Numbered from the stretch's first letter, positions 24,247-34,217 are shown. The stretch: 64,000 nucleotides of DNA from Pseudomonas sp. AFG_SD02_1510_Pfu_092 (GCF_003331055.1 NZ_PUQD01000014.1:27597-91596), one strand, 5' to 3'. Numbers and translations are program-made. The notes: generated by a model from the letters alone, not told the origin.

Positions 24247-25140
24247 ATGGAATATGAGCTGCAAGACATACGATCTTTCGTGAAAATCGCCGAACTGGGG
24301 AGTTTTCACGAAGCCGCAGAAGCGCTGCACCTGTCGCAGCCCGCCCTCAGTCGGCGGATCAAGAAGCTGGAAGAAGGTTTGGGCACTTCGCTGCTCGAAC
24401 GCACCACCCGCCGCGTCAGCCTCACCAGCGTCGGGCGTGACTTTTTGCCCAAGGCCAGGCGCCTGCTGGACGACTTCGAGGACTCGATCCTGAGCATTCG
24501 CGAATTGGCCGAACGCCAGACCGGCCAGGTAACCCTTGCCTGTATCCCGACCGCAGCGTTCTATTTCCTGCCGTCGGTGATCCGCGACTACAACCAGCAG
24601 TACCCGAAGATCCGCATTCGGCTGCTGGACCTCAGCGCCAACGAAGGGCTCGAAGCCGTGCTGCGCGGTGAAGCCGATTTCGGCATCAACATGATGAGCG
24701 GCCAACACCCGGACATCGAGTTCGTCTCCCTGGTGCAGGAGCATTTCGTCCTGGCCTGCCGTCGCGACCACAAGCTGGCCGACCGCGACGCCGTGACCTG
24801 GACGGAACTGGCCGACTACCGGCTGATCGGCGTGGGCCGCCTGAGCGGCAACCGCATGTTGCTCGACCATGCCCTGTCCGGGCTCAACCTGCGGCCCAAG
24901 TGGTTTTATGAAGTTCAGCACCTGTCCACCTCGCTGGGCATGGTCGAGGCCGGGCTGGGTGTGTCGGCCATGCCCAGCCTGGCCATGCCCAGCGCCGACC
25001 ACCCGACCCTGGTCAGCGTGCCGCTGATCGAACCCCAGGTCACCCGCACCCTTGGCCTGGTCTATCGACGCGGGGCGTCGCTGTCGCCAGCGGCGGAGAA
25101 GTTCGTGTCGATCCTGCTGGACAAGTGGTCCAACCGTTGA
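24247..25140 (+). CDS. LysR-family transcriptional regulator
   Basis: A 297-residue LysR regulator. The N-terminal winged helix reads LQDIRSFVKIAELGSFHEAA, EALHLSQPALSRRIKKLEE, the classical LysR helix-turn-helix. The effector domain begins near residue 90 (GQVTLACIPTAAFYFLPSVI). It is divergent from the prpF-like gene, the standard arrangement in which a LysR protein activates the opposite operon on binding a pathway intermediate. It therefore most likely controls the isomerase, the two carriers and the porin. Its ligand would be the transported acid or its isomer (inference). Confidence 0.9.
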   Translation: MEYELQDIRSFVKIAELGSFHEAAEALHLSQPALSRRIKKLEEGLGTSLLERTTRRVSLTSVGRDFLPKARRLLDDFEDSILSIRELAERQTGQVTLACIPTAAFYFLPSVIRDYNQQYPKIRIRLLDLSANEGLEAVLRGEADFGINMMSGQHPDIEFVSLVQEHFVLACRRDHKLADRDAVTWTELADYRLIGVGRLSGNRMLLDHALSGLNLRPKWFYEVQHLSTSLGMVEAGLGVSAMPSLAMPSADHPTLVSVPLIEPQVTRTLGLVYRRGASLSPAAEKFVSILLDKWSNR

Positions 25141-25262
25141 GCGACCTGCCTGGCTGCAGGCCCAGCGCAACCGGCGGCGGGAATCGGGTGTTGCCAGCGG
25201 CCCCTCGGAAGGCAAAGAATCACCCCTCTGGCTTGCCCCTGTTTCGCTGATCTGGATACCCG

Positions 25263-25919
25263 ATGCTGACTGCCCTGTTGTTCGACCTCGATGGAACTCT
25301 CACCGACACCGACACTCTGCACTTGCAGGCGTTTCGCCAACTGCTGCGCGAGCATGATGGCCGCGAACTGAGCCAGGCGCAGTTCGAAGCCCAGGTCAGC
25401 GGCCGCGCCAATGGCGAGTTGTTCGCCGAGCTGTTTGCCGGCGCCAGTGCCGAACAGCGCCAGGCCCTGGCTGAGCGCAAGGAAGCGCTGTTCCGCAGCC
25501 TGTCACCCTGCCTGGAACCGCTGCCGGGCCTGTTGCACCTGCTGGAGCATGCCCAGGCCCACGCACTCGGTGTGTGCGTGGTGACCAACGCGCCGCGGCT
25601 GAACGCCGAGCACATGCTGAACGCCATGGGCCTGGGCCAGCGTTTCGAGCATGTGCTGGTGGCCGACGAGCTGGCACGGCCCAAGCCGGACCCGCTGCCG
25701 TACCTGACCGGGTTGCAGCGCCTGGGTGCCGAGGCCGCGCAGGCGCTGGCCTTCGAGGACTCGCTGCCGGGGGTGACTGCGGCCCATGGCGCGGGGATTT
25801 TCACCGTGGGTGTGGCGACCACGCAGACGCCGGCGCGGTTGCGCGCGGCCGGGGCCGGGCTGGAAATCGAAGACTTCAATGACCCGGCGCTGTGGGCCCT
25901 GATCGGCGCCAGGCAATGA
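25263..25919 (+). CDS. HAD-superfamily hydrolase, beta-phosphoglucomutase/phosphatase-like
   Basis: A 218-residue HAD subfamily IA protein. Motif I is FDLDGTLTDTD (residues 6-16), motif II is VVTNAPR, the Lys of motif III is in ARPKPDPLPYL, and motif IV is FEDSLPGVTAAHGAG. An alpha-helical cap lies between motifs I and II. The set of motifs is complete, so it is expected to be an active phosphatase or phosphoglucomutase-like enzyme on a small phosphorylated metabolite. The ATG at 25263 follows a 120-bp gap without clear signals; the UvrA-like gene starts 76 bp after its stop. Confidence 0.87.
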   Translation: MLTALLFDLDGTLTDTDTLHLQAFRQLLREHDGRELSQAQFEAQVSGRANGELFAELFAGASAEQRQALAERKEALFRSLSPCLEPLPGLLHLLEHAQAHALGVCVVTNAPRLNAEHMLNAMGLGQRFEHVLVADELARPKPDPLPYLTGLQRLGAEAAQALAFEDSLPGVTAAHGAGIFTVGVATTQTPARLRAAGAGLEIEDFNDPALWALIGARQ

Positions 25920-25995
25920 ACGGCCCCGGCCTTACCCTTGCCGACGCCCCCTGATGGATTGCTACCTTCACCCTTCCCCAGCCAAGGACCGCCCC

Positions 25996-28512
25996 ATGCC
26001 CCCACGCCAAACGCCCCCCACCGGTTTCATCCGCGTCCGTGGCGCACGTGAGCACAACCTCAAGAACATCGATGTCGATATCCCCCGCGATGCGCTGGTG
26101 GTGTTTACCGGCGTATCCGGTTCGGGCAAGTCCTCGCTGGCGTTTTCCACCCTGTACGCCGAAGCCCAGCGCCGCTACTTCGAGTCGGTGGCGCCGTATG
26201 CCCGGCGCCTGATCGACCAGGTCGGTGTGCCCGATGTAGATGCCATCGAAGGCCTGCCACCGGCGGTGGCCCTGCAACAGCAACGCGGCACGCCGAGCGC
26301 ACGGTCTTCGGTGGGCAGCGTGACCACCTTGTCCAGCTCGATCCGCATGCTCTACTCGCGCGCCGGCCGTTACCCGGCCGGGCAGGCGATGCTGTATGCC
26401 GAGGACTTTTCGCCGAACACGCCGCAAGGGGCCTGCCCGCAATGCCACGGCATGGGCCGGGTGTACGAGGTGACCGAAGCGACCCTGGTCCCCGACCCGT
26501 CACTGACCATCCGCGAACGCGCGGTGGCGGCGTGGCCGCAGGCCTGGCAGGGGCAAAACCTGCGCGATATCCTGGTAACGCTGGGCTATGACGTCGACAT
26601 CCCCTGGCGCGACCTGCCCCAGGCGCAGCGCGACTGGATCCTGTTCACCGAAGAAACCCCCACCGCGCCGGTGTATGCCGGGCTGACCCCGGCGCAGACC
26701 CGCGCCGCCCTCAAGCGCAAGCTGGAGCCCAGCTACCAGGGCACTTTCATGGGTGCCCGGCGTTACGTGCTGCATACCTTCATGCATTCGCAAAGCGCGC
26801 AGATGCGCAAGCGCGTGGCCCGCTTCATGCACCCCAGCCCCTGCCCGCTGTGCCAGGGCAAGCGCCTGAAACGCGAGGCGCTGGGCGTGACCTTCGCCGG
26901 CCTGGACATCGCCGAGCTGTCACACCTGCCGCTGCAGGCGCTGGCCGAGGTGTTGCGCAAGGTGGCGGCAGCCGGTTACCTGGCCCAGCAGCAGGATGAG
27001 CTGACCCTGGAAAAGCGCCTGGCTGCGCAACGCATCGCCCATGAACTGCTCGAACGCATCGACACCCTGCTCGACCTTGGCCTGGGCTACCTGGCCCTGG
27101 AGCGCAGCACGCCGACCCTGTCCTCCGGCGAGCTGCAACGCCTGCGCCTGGCCACCCAGCTGAATTCGCAGCTGTTCGGCGTCGTCTACGTGCTCGACGA
27201 GCCCTCGGCCGGGCTGCACCCGGCCGACAGCGAGGCCCTGTTCGCCGCCTTGCAGCGGCTGAAGGATGCCGGCAACTCGGTGTATGTGGTCGAGCACGAC
27301 CTCGACACCATGCGCCGCGCCGACTGGCTGGTCGATGTCGGGCCGGCCGCCGGCGAGCATGGCGGCACCATTCTGTACAGCGGCCCGCCCGCCGGCCTGG
27401 CCAAGGTCGAGCCGTCATGCACCCGGGCCTACCTGTTCAGCAGCGCGGTCCAGGCCGCCCGCACAGTGCGCCCGGCGCAGGGCTGGCTGAAGCTCGAAGG
27501 CATAACCCGCAACAACCTGCACGACCTCAGTGCCGAATTCCCGCTGGGCTGTTTTACCGCCGTTACCGGTATTTCCGGCTCGGGCAAGTCGAGCCTGGTC
27601 AGCCAGGCCCTGCTGGAACTGGTCGGGGCCCACCTGGGCCATGCCGAACCGCGCAGCGAGCCCGAAGAACAAAGCCTGGAAGACGAACCCGAGCAGGCCA
27701 GTAGCGGGCATGTGAGTGCGGGCCTTGGCAGCATCAAACGGCTGGTCCAGGTGGACCAGAAGCCGATCGGCCGCACGCCGCGCTCCAACCTGGCCACCTA
27801 CACCGGCCTGTTCGATCACGTGCGCAAGCTGTTCGCCGCCACTGAACAGGCCAAGGCCCAAGGCTTCGATGCCGGACGCTTTTCCTTCAACGTGGCCAAG
27901 GGCCGCTGTGAACATTGCGAGGGCGAAGGCTTCGTCAGCGTCGAGCTGCTGTTCATGCCCAGCGTCTATGCCCCCTGCCCGACCTGCCATGGCGCGCGTT
28001 ACAACCCGCAGACCCTGGCGGTGCACTGGCAAGGCATGAACATCGCCCAGGTGTTGCAACTGACCGTCGACCAGGCCCTGGCGGTGTTCGCCGAACAGCC
28101 CGCCGTGCGGCGCTGCCTGCAGGTGCTGCAGGACATCGGCCTGGGCTACCTGCGCCTGGGCCAGCCGGCCACCGAGCTGTCCGGTGGCGAGGCGCAGCGC
28201 ATCAAGCTGGCCACCGAGCTGCAGCGCCTGGCCCGTGGCGCGACGTTGTACGTGCTGGACGAGCCTACCAACGGCCTGCACCCGCAGGACATCGACCGGC
28301 TGCTGCTGCAACTCAACCGCCTGGTCGATGCCGGGCACAGTGTGGTGGTGGTCGAGCATGACATGCGCGTGGTCGCGCAGTGCGACTGGGTCATCGACAT
28401 CGGGCCGGGCGCCGGCGATGCCGGGGGCCGGGTGGTAGTCAGCGGCACGCCGCAGGCGGTGGCTGGGTGCGCTGAAAGCCGCACTGCGCCGTTCCTGGCC
28501 AAAGCTTTGTAG
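25996..28512 (+). CDS. UvrA-like ABC ATPase (class II UvrA, UvrA2/DrrC type)
   Basis: An 838-residue UvrA paralogue, shorter than the roughly 940 of housekeeping UvrA. The start at 25996 has AAGGA seven bases upstream, unlike the in-frame ATG at 25954. Two ABC modules are seen: Walker [12 protein letters not shown] near residue 40 and [13 protein letters not shown] near 530, and signature sequences LSSGELQRL and LSGGEAQRI. Walker B regions are [14 protein letters not shown] and [13 protein letters not shown]. Zinc-binding Cys pairs are CPQCHGMG and CEHCEGEGF...CPTCHGAR. Missing length lies in the first module, where the UvrB-binding region sits. Class II UvrA proteins, such as DrrC, are linked to resistance to DNA-binding drugs; the following efflux pair supports such a role. 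Confidence 0.88.
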   Translation: MPPRQTPPTGFIRVRGAREHNLKNIDVDIPRDALVVFTGVSGSGKSSLAFSTLYAEAQRRYFESVAPYARRLIDQVGVPDVDAIEGLPPAVALQQQRGTPSARSSVGSVTTLSSSIRMLYSRAGRYPAGQAMLYAEDFSPNTPQGACPQCHGMGRVYEVTEATLVPDPSLTIRERAVAAWPQAWQGQNLRDILVTLGYDVDIPWRDLPQAQRDWILFTEETPTAPVYAGLTPAQTRAALKRKLEPSYQGTFMGARRYVLHTFMHSQSAQMRKRVARFMHPSPCPLCQGKRLKREALGVTFAGLDIAELSHLPLQALAEVLRKVAAAGYLAQQQDELTLEKRLAAQRIAHELLERIDTLLDLGLGYLALERSTPTLSSGELQRLRLATQLNSQLFGVVYVLDEPSAGLHPADSEALFAALQRLKDAGNSVYVVEHDLDTMRRADWLVDVGPAAGEHGGTILYSGPPAGLAKVEPSCTRAYLFSSAVQAARTVRPAQGWLKLEGITRNNLHDLSAEFPLGCFTAVTGISGSGKSSLVSQALLELVGAHLGHAEPRSEPEEQSLEDEPEQASSGHVSAGLGSIKRLVQVDQKPIGRTPRSNLATYTGLFDHVRKLFAATEQAKAQGFDAGRFSFNVAKGRCEHCEGEGFVSVELLFMPSVYAPCPTCHGARYNPQTLAVHWQGMNIAQVLQLTVDQALAVFAEQPAVRRCLQVLQDIGLGYLRLGQPATELSGGEAQRIKLATELQRLARGATLYVLDEPTNGLHPQDIDRLLLQLNRLVDAGHSVVVVEHDMRVVAQCDWVIDIGPGAGDAGGRVVVSGTPQAVAGCAESRTAPFLAKAL

Positions 28513-28516
28513 CGCC

Positions 28517-30166
28517 ATGGACAAATACGCCCCGCGCCAGTGGCTGCCCCACGAAAAGCCCAGCCTGCCAGGCTCGCCCTCGACGCCGCTGCACACCCCG
28601 GCCAAGCGCCTGGCCTACGGCGCGGTCGGCCTGCTGGTGGCCATTACCGGCGGCCTGGGCAACGCGCTGGTCACCGCCAACCTGGTTTTCCTGCAAGGCG
28701 CGCTGGGCGCGACCACGGCGGAAATGGCCTGGCTGCCAGCCGCCTATGTCATGACCAATGTGTCGATCAACCTGTTGCTGGTGAAGTTTCGCCAGCAGTT
28801 CGGCCTGCGCGCCTTCACCGAGGTGTTCCTGGTGCTGTATGCCCTGGTTACCTTCGCCCACCTGCTGGTCAACGACCTCAACTCGGCCATCGCCGTGCGT
28901 GCGGCGCACGGCATGGTCGGCGCCGCACTCAGCTCGCTGGGGCTGTACTACATGATCCAGGCGTTTCCGGCAAAATGGCGGCTGAAAGCGATGGTGCTGG
29001 GGCTCGGCGCCTCGCAGCTGGCATTGCCGCTGGCGCGGATCTTTTCCGAAGACCTGCTGCAGATCGCCGAGTGGCGCGGGCTGTACCTGTTCGAACTGGG
29101 CCTGGCGTTGGCCGCGCTGGGTTGCGTGCTGCTGCTCAAGCTGCCGCCCGGTGACCGCTTCAAGACCTTCGAACCGCTGGACTTTCTCACCTTCTCGCTG
29201 ATGGCCAGCGGCACCGCCCTGCTCTGCGCGGTGCTCTCGCTCGGGCGCATCGACTGGTGGCTGGAGGCGCCATGGATCGGCGTGGCCCTGGCCGCCTCGA
29301 TCGGCCTGATCCTCACCGGCCTGGCGATCGAGCACAACCGCCAGAACCCGTTGCTGATGACCCGCTGGCTCGGCAGTGGGGCGATCATCCGCCTGGCCTT
29401 GTGCGTGGTGCTGATCCGCATGGTCACCTCGGAGCAGTCCACCGGTGCGGTCGGTTTTCTGCAGGCGCTGAACCTGGGCAGCGAGCAGATGCGCACGCTG
29501 TATGCGGTCATGCTGCTGGGCGCGGTGGCCGGCCTGGCCAGCAGCGCCCTCACCATCAACCCCGGCCACCTGGTGATGCCGCTGCTCATCGCGTTGCTGG
29601 CGATGGCCACCGGGGCGTTCATGGACAGCAGCTCGAGCAACCTCACCCGCCCCGCGCAGATGTACCTCAGCCAGTTCCTGCTGGCGTTCGGCAGTACCTT
29701 CTTCCTCGGCCCGTCCATGGCCCTGGGCATCAGCCATGTGCGCGCCAACCCGCGCAACCTGGTGAGCTTCTCGGTGCTGTTCGGCATCTGCAACAACCTC
29801 GGCGGCCTGCTTGGCGCGGCGCTGCTGGGCACCTTCCAGACCTGGCGGGAGAAATTTCACTCCAGCCACCTGATGGACCGCATCAGCTACCTGGAACCCC
29901 TGGTCACGGCGCGCGTGCAAAGCGGCGGCGCCGGCTACGGCGCGATCATCGCCGACCCGGCGCTGCGCAGCGAGGCCGGTATGCGCCTGCTGGCCAGTGC
30001 CGCCACGCGCGAAGCCAACATCATGGCCTACAACGATGTGTTCGCGCTGATCGGCAGCATCGCTATTCTGACCATGATCTGGATCTGCATCCGTAGCACC
30101 TGGCTCTGGCACAGCAAACGCCAGGCCGGCTCTTCCGACTCCACCCCCGGCGCGCCCACCCGATGA
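28517..30166 (+). CDS. MFS efflux transporter, DHA2 (EmrB-like)
   Basis: A 549-residue MFS protein with about 14 membrane segments, as in the DHA2 drug/proton antiporters. It opens with a 35-residue cytoplasmic tail and the helix AYGAVGLLVAITGGLGNALVTANLVFLQGALGA in two parts. The motif pattern AEMAWLPAAYVMTNV resembles the EmrB helix 2 region. Its ATG lies 4 bp after the UvrA-like stop, and its 3' end overlaps the membrane fusion protein gene by 4 bases, so all three are one operon. The partner gene makes this a tripartite EmrAB-like pump; an outer-membrane factor is not in view. Substrate unknown. Confidence 0.87.
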   Translation: MDKYAPRQWLPHEKPSLPGSPSTPLHTPAKRLAYGAVGLLVAITGGLGNALVTANLVFLQGALGATTAEMAWLPAAYVMTNVSINLLLVKFRQQFGLRAFTEVFLVLYALVTFAHLLVNDLNSAIAVRAAHGMVGAALSSLGLYYMIQAFPAKWRLKAMVLGLGASQLALPLARIFSEDLLQIAEWRGLYLFELGLALAALGCVLLLKLPPGDRFKTFEPLDFLTFSLMASGTALLCAVLSLGRIDWWLEAPWIGVALAASIGLILTGLAIEHNRQNPLLMTRWLGSGAIIRLALCVVLIRMVTSEQSTGAVGFLQALNLGSEQMRTLYAVMLLGAVAGLASSALTINPGHLVMPLLIALLAMATGAFMDSSSSNLTRPAQMYLSQFLLAFGSTFFLGPSMALGISHVRANPRNLVSFSVLFGICNNLGGLLGAALLGTFQTWREKFHSSHLMDRISYLEPLVTARVQSGGAGYGAIIADPALRSEAGMRLLASAATREANIMAYNDVFALIGSIAILTMIWICIRSTWLWHSKRQAGSSDSTPGAPTR

Positions 30167-31296
30167 CCGACGACACCCGCAGCAGCACCACCACCGCCAT
30201 CGCCGAAACCCCGGAAGGCGCCACGCCGCCCAGCGAACCGAGCAGCCCGGCCCGTTCGCGGCGGGTGCGCATCCTCTCGTCGATCAGCTTCGCCGGCGTG
30301 GCCCTGGCCGGCATCCTGCTGGTGCTGTATGCCTGGCGCCTGCCGCCCTTCAGCAGCGCCATCGAAAGCACCGAGAACGCCCTGGTGCGCGGCCAGGTGA
30401 CCATCATCGGGCCGCAGCTGAGCGGCTATGTCGTTGATGTGCCCGTGCATGATTTCCAGTTCGTCAAGGCCGGCGACCTGCTGGTGCAACTGGACGACCG
30501 CATCTACCGGCAACGCCTGGCGCAGGCCATCGCCCAGCTGCAACAGCAACAGGCGGCGCTGGCCAACAACCTGCAGCAGCGCAACAGTGCCGAGGCGGGC
30601 ATTGCCCAGCGCCGGGCGGCCATCGACGATGCCGCCGCCCAAGCCGCCAAGGCCAAGGCCGATTTGGCGCGCAACCAGTTGCTGGTTGGCGACGGCTCGG
30701 TGTCGCGCCGCGACCTGGACCTGGCCCGGGCCAGCCACGCCGCGGCGGTGGCCAGCCTGGCTCAGGCCAAAGCGGCGCTGGAGATTGCCCGCCAGGACCG
30801 GGAAACCGTGGTGGTCAACCGCGCCGCGCTGGAAGCTGCGGTGGAAAACGCCAAGGCCGCCGTGGAACTGGCGCGCATCGACCTCGACAACACCCGCGTC
30901 ACCGCCCCGCGTGATGGCCAGCTGGGGCAGATCGGCACGCGCCTGGGGGCTTATGTGAATTCCGGCGCGCAGCTGATGGCACTGGTACCCGATACCCTCT
31001 GGGTGATCGCCAACATGAAGGAAACCCAGATGGCCAATGTGCGCATCGGCCAGCCGGCAAGCTTTACCGTGGATGCGCTGAACCATTTGAAGCTGCACGG
31101 GCACGTGCAACAGATTTCACCCGCCACCGGCTCCGAGTTCGCCTTGCTGCAGGCCGACAATGCCACTGGCAATTTCGTCAAGATCGCCCAGCGCATACCG
31201 GTGCGCATCACCGTGGATGCCGGCCAGCCACAAGCCCGGCAACTGCGCCCGGGGATGTCGGTGGTGGTGAGTATCGATACCCGTCGCGAACCGTGA
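30163..31296 (+). CDS. HlyD/EmrA-family membrane fusion protein
   Basis: A 377-residue periplasmic adaptor. A cytoplasmic Pro/Ser-rich N terminus is followed by one membrane helix (FAGVALAGILLVLYAWRL, about residues 45-62). Next come the first lipoyl half (VRGQVTIIGPQLSGYVVDVP), a long coiled-coil hairpin rich in Gln and Ala (about 115-240), and the second lipoyl half with LDNTRVTAPRDGQLGQIG. The C-terminal barrel reads LWVIANMKETQMANVRIGQPA. It overlaps the MFS stop by 4 bases and should link that pump to an outer-membrane channel. It ends the operon, just before a REP array. Confidence 0.9.
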   Translation: MTDDTRSSTTTAIAETPEGATPPSEPSSPARSRRVRILSSISFAGVALAGILLVLYAWRLPPFSSAIESTENALVRGQVTIIGPQLSGYVVDVPVHDFQFVKAGDLLVQLDDRIYRQRLAQAIAQLQQQQAALANNLQQRNSAEAGIAQRRAAIDDAAAQAAKAKADLARNQLLVGDGSVSRRDLDLARASHAAAVASLAQAKAALEIARQDRETVVVNRAALEAAVENAKAAVELARIDLDNTRVTAPRDGQLGQIGTRLGAYVNSGAQLMALVPDTLWVIANMKETQMANVRIGQPASFTVDALNHLKLHGHVQQISPATGSEFALLQADNATGNFVKIAQRIPVRITVDAGQPQARQLRPGMSVVVSIDTRREP

Positions 31297-31356
31297 TGTC
31301 GCGCGTACCGACCTGGCGCGGGCAAGGCAGCGCTCACGGACCTGCAGATAACCATT

Positions 31357-31637
31357 CACCGCGTCGCCTGCTTCGCGGGTGAACCCGCTCCCACAGGGAT
31401 CCACGCAGACCTCGGGCTGACGCTGTGCCTGTGGGAGCGGCCGTGGCCGCGAACACCGGCGCAGCCGGTGCTATCCACCGCGTCGTCTGCTTCGCGGGCT
31501 TGCCCGCTTCCACAGGAACCCGCGCAGGCCTCGGGCTCACGCTGTGCCTGTGGGAGCGGCCATGGCCGCGAACACCGGCGCAGCCGGTGCCATCCACCGC
31601 GTCGTCTGCTTCGCGGGCTTGCCCGCTCCCACAGGAT
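31357..31637. repeat. REP array after the efflux operon
   Basis: The 467-bp gap after the fusion-protein gene holds two and a half REP pairs, in the orientation opposite to the 14-kb array. Forms CTTCGCGGGTGAACCCGCTC, GTGGGAGCGGCCGTGGCCGC and CTTCGCGGGCTTGCCCGC alternate, separated by CCGGCGCAGCCGGTG stems. The remaining bases to 31763 hold only the leader of the lipoprotein gene. Confidence 0.82.
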
Positions 31638-31763
31638 AGGCGGATCGCCTGCGAATCCAGTTCCCTTGGCGACCGCACAGCCAAGATGCCGTCGTGCCAC
31701 GATTGCGCCGCTCTAACCCGTGGGTTCTAATCGCGCACGATCCATTTCCAAGGAAGTTCCACC

Positions 31764-32357
31764 ATGTACAGGAAGATCGTGCCGCTGGCGCTGCTGGCAA
31801 CCCTGGGCGGTTGCTCCGAGCGCCAGGATGCCCCCGAGGCCAGTTTTCACAAGGCCGCCCAGGCCTACCTCGACACCCAGTACCCGCACTGCTTCGTCAT
31901 CAGTTCATTCCCCACCAGAACCCGCGACTTCGATGTGCACGGCACCAACAAGGCCTTGCATGCCCTGGCCCAGGTGGGTGTGGTCAGCGAGAAGGAAATC
32001 TCGCGCACCGAAGTGCCTGCGCGGCTGTGGTCGCCGGCGCGCACGGATATCTACTACGCCTACGACCTCACCGACGAAGGCCGCAAGTACTACAAGGCGC
32101 AACAAGGCCTGTGCTTCGGCAAGGCCCAGGTGACCGCCATCGAGCAGTTCAGCAAGCCGAGCGAGGCCAACGGGCAGAAGCGCTCGAAGGTGACCTACGC
32201 CTACAAAGTCACCGGGTTGCCGGCCTGGGCTGCCGATGAACAGGTCAAGGCCAACGTTGCCGAGCTGGGCGAGGCCCTGGCCAGCCACGACAGGCCGCTC
32301 AAGGACACCCGCGAGATGGTGCTGACCCGCCAGGGCTGGCAATTGCTCGAGCAGTAA
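31764..32357 (+). CDS. Hypothetical lipoprotein
   Basis: A 197-residue protein with a lipoprotein signal peptide; the lipobox LGGC places the acylated Cys at residue 17. The mature part is hydrophilic, with FHKAAQAYLDTQYPHCFVIS near the start and two further Cys residues (in HCFV and GLCFG) that could form a disulfide. The YYAYDLTDEGRKYYKAQQGL block is followed by a VTYAYKVTGLPAWAADEQVKAN block. No family was recognised. The AAGGAAG site before ATG 31764 supports the start. It lies alone between a REP array and a 367-bp gap. Confidence 0.75.
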   Translation: MYRKIVPLALLATLGGCSERQDAPEASFHKAAQAYLDTQYPHCFVISSFPTRTRDFDVHGTNKALHALAQVGVVSEKEISRTEVPARLWSPARTDIYYAYDLTDEGRKYYKAQQGLCFGKAQVTAIEQFSKPSEANGQKRSKVTYAYKVTGLPAWAADEQVKANVAELGEALASHDRPLKDTREMVLTRQGWQLLEQ

Positions 32358-32724
32358 CAGCGGGGCCGGTTTGTCTGCCACGGACAGGTTCATGTCGCGC
32401 GCAGACTGCGGCGTCTCGTCGCACACCCAAGCCCCTTGGGCAAAACCGCTCAAGCCCGTAGAATCGCGCTTCCTTTTCGCCCGTCGCCTTGAACGGTGGC
32501 AACCGGCAGCAATGACAGAGTCCGTGCCTGAACACATGACCGCACATGTGAAATAGGCTCAACCCTCCCCGCCAGGCCCACTCCCACAGGGCCCAGCGGT
32601 TGAGTCTTGCCCAGGTCGCATCCAGCCCAGGCACATCCGTGCAACCACTCGGCCCCGTTTTCGGGCCGAGCCGGTGTGCGCGTTCGAAAAGGCGCTTGTT
32701 CTGCTCATCCAACCAGAGGTACCT
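32358..32724. other. 367-bp gap with a leader hairpin
   Basis: No coding region is supported here. It includes a REP-like fragment near 32578 (CCACTCCCACAGGGCCC). A perfect 8-bp stem CTCGGCCC-CGTTTTC-GGGCCGAG (32648-32670) lies 55 bp before the next gene. The stem has no T-run; it could be a leader structure for the MFS gene. Confidence 0.5.
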
Positions 32725-34029
32725 ATGTCTCCGCGTTTGCTGGCCATGGCGCTGGCGCCCCTGCTCGGGCTGTTCATCATTGCCCTGGGCAACGGCTTCA
32801 TGTCTTCCCTTACCACCTTGCGCCTCGGCGCTGCCGGCGAGTCGGCCACCACCATCGGTGTCGTCTCCTCGACCTACTTCATCGGCCTCACCCTCGGCGC
32901 CATCTTCAACGACCGGTTGATCCTGCGCATCGGGCACATCCGCGCCTACACCAGCTTTGCCTCGCTGATCGCCGTGACCATCCTGCTGCAGGGCCTGTTC
33001 TACGACGTCACCTGGTGGTCGGTGCTGCGCCTGATCAACGGCTGGGCGGCGGTGGGCGTGTTCCTGGTGATCGAAAGCTGGCTGCTGCTGGCCGGCGACG
33101 CCAAGATCCGCGGCCGCCTGCTGGCGCTGTACATGATCGCCTTCTACGGCGCCGGGGTCATCGCCCAGGCCGGCCTCGGCGAAATCACCCACATGGGCGA
33201 CACCGCGCCGTTCATGCTGGCCGGTGTGCTCGCCGCGCTGTCGGTACTGCCCATCGTCATCCTGCCACGGGTGTCGCCGCTGCTCGACCAGGTCGAGCCG
33301 CTCAAGCCGCGGCAGTTGCTCGGCGTGGCACCGTCGGGGCTGGTCGGCTGCTTCGGTTCCGGTGTGGCGATTGCCGGTATCTATGCGCTGTTGCCGCTGT
33401 ACCTGCAGCGCATCGGCCTGGATGTGGGTGAAGTCGGCAACATGATGGCCTGGGTGATTCTGGGCGCCATGCTGCTGCAGTACCCGGTCGGGCGTTGGTC
33501 CGACCGCAAGGACCGCCAGGATGTGCTGATCGCCCTGGCCGCGTTGTGCGTGGTGCTGTCGCTGGTGACGGTGTTCCTGCCGTCGGACTCGGTGCTGCTG
33601 CCGGCCATGCTGTTCCTGCTTGGCGGTGGGGTGTTCACCCTGTACCCGGTGGCGGTCAGCCATGCGGCCGACCGCGCGCCGTCCGATGCGCTGGTGCCGA
33701 TGATCCAGGGCCTGCTGCTGATCAACTCGCTGGGCTCGGCGATGGCACCGCTGGCGATGTCGCCGATGATGACCGAATTTGGCGAGGCCGGGCTGTTCTG
33801 GGCCTTTGCCGTGGTCAACCTGGGCATGGTGTGCTTCTTCATCTGGCGCCGTGGCAAGCGCCCGGCGGCGGAGCACCCGGCGCCGTTCACCGCCTCGACC
33901 ACCTTTTCGCCGACCGGTGCCGAGCTGCGGGTGACCGAAGACCTGATGCACGCCGCGCAGGAGCACCCGCCGCTGGAGCCGGTGGCCAACGCTGCGCCCG
34001 CAGCGGCGCAGCGCTCGGAATCGCACTGA
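32725..34029 (+). CDS. MFS transporter (YcaD-like)
   Basis: A 434-residue MFS protein of the YcaD-like group. The start is ATG 32725, with AGAGGT six bases upstream; an in-frame upstream start would add a non-hydrophobic stretch without a ribosome site. About 12 membrane segments are seen, with VVSSTYFIGLTLGAIFNDRLILRIGH at helix 2/3 and VGRWSDRKDRQDVL as the second-half loop signature. The C-terminal tail of about 50 residues is hydrophilic and Ala/Pro-rich. No substrate is known for this subgroup. It stands as a single gene, followed by a REP pair. Confidence 0.87.
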   Translation: MSPRLLAMALAPLLGLFIIALGNGFMSSLTTLRLGAAGESATTIGVVSSTYFIGLTLGAIFNDRLILRIGHIRAYTSFASLIAVTILLQGLFYDVTWWSVLRLINGWAAVGVFLVIESWLLLAGDAKIRGRLLALYMIAFYGAGVIAQAGLGEITHMGDTAPFMLAGVLAALSVLPIVILPRVSPLLDQVEPLKPRQLLGVAPSGLVGCFGSGVAIAGIYALLPLYLQRIGLDVGEVGNMMAWVILGAMLLQYPVGRWSDRKDRQDVLIALAALCVVLSLVTVFLPSDSVLLPAMLFLLGGGVFTLYPVAVSHAADRAPSDALVPMIQGLLLINSLGSAMAPLAMSPMMTEFGEAGLFWAFAVVNLGMVCFFIWRRGKRPAAEHPAPFTASTTFSPTGAELRVTEDLMHAAQEHPPLEPVANAAPAAAQRSESH

Positions 34030-34063
34030 CGCCGGGGGCGCGCCGCTAGCGCAATGCTGGTCA

Positions 34064-34149
34064 CTGTGGGAGCGGGCGCGCCCGCGAACACCGGCGAAGC
34101 CGGTGCCATTCACCGCGTCGCCTGCTTCGCGGGCGCGCCCGCTCCCACA
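34064..34149. repeat. REP pair
   Basis: A complete inverted pair: GTGGGAGCGGGCGCGCCCGC on the left and GCGGGCGCGCCCGCTCCCAC on the right, around a CCGGCGAAGCCGGTG stem. It separates the MFS gene from the regulatory region of the curlin locus. Confidence 0.85.
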
Positions 34150-34201
34150 TGATCGGCGTGCGCCTGGCAGTTGGTGAATACGGGCGTAACACGCCAACCG
34201 C

Positions 34202-34217
34202 CCCCCAATACTGGGGG
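34202..34217. promoter_or_regulatory. CCCCCA-N4-TGGGGG element upstream of the curlin locus
   Basis: A perfect 6-bp inverted repeat, CCCCCA-ATAC-TGGGGG, centred about 100 bp upstream of the -24 GG of the sigma-54 promoter. A further CCCA lies 7 bp to its right. The same CCCCA-N4-TGGGG core occurs at 59575 and, less fully, at 61148 and 61817, next to the response regulator, kinases and gsp genes. It is a candidate enhancer-binding-protein site. Confidence 0.55.
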
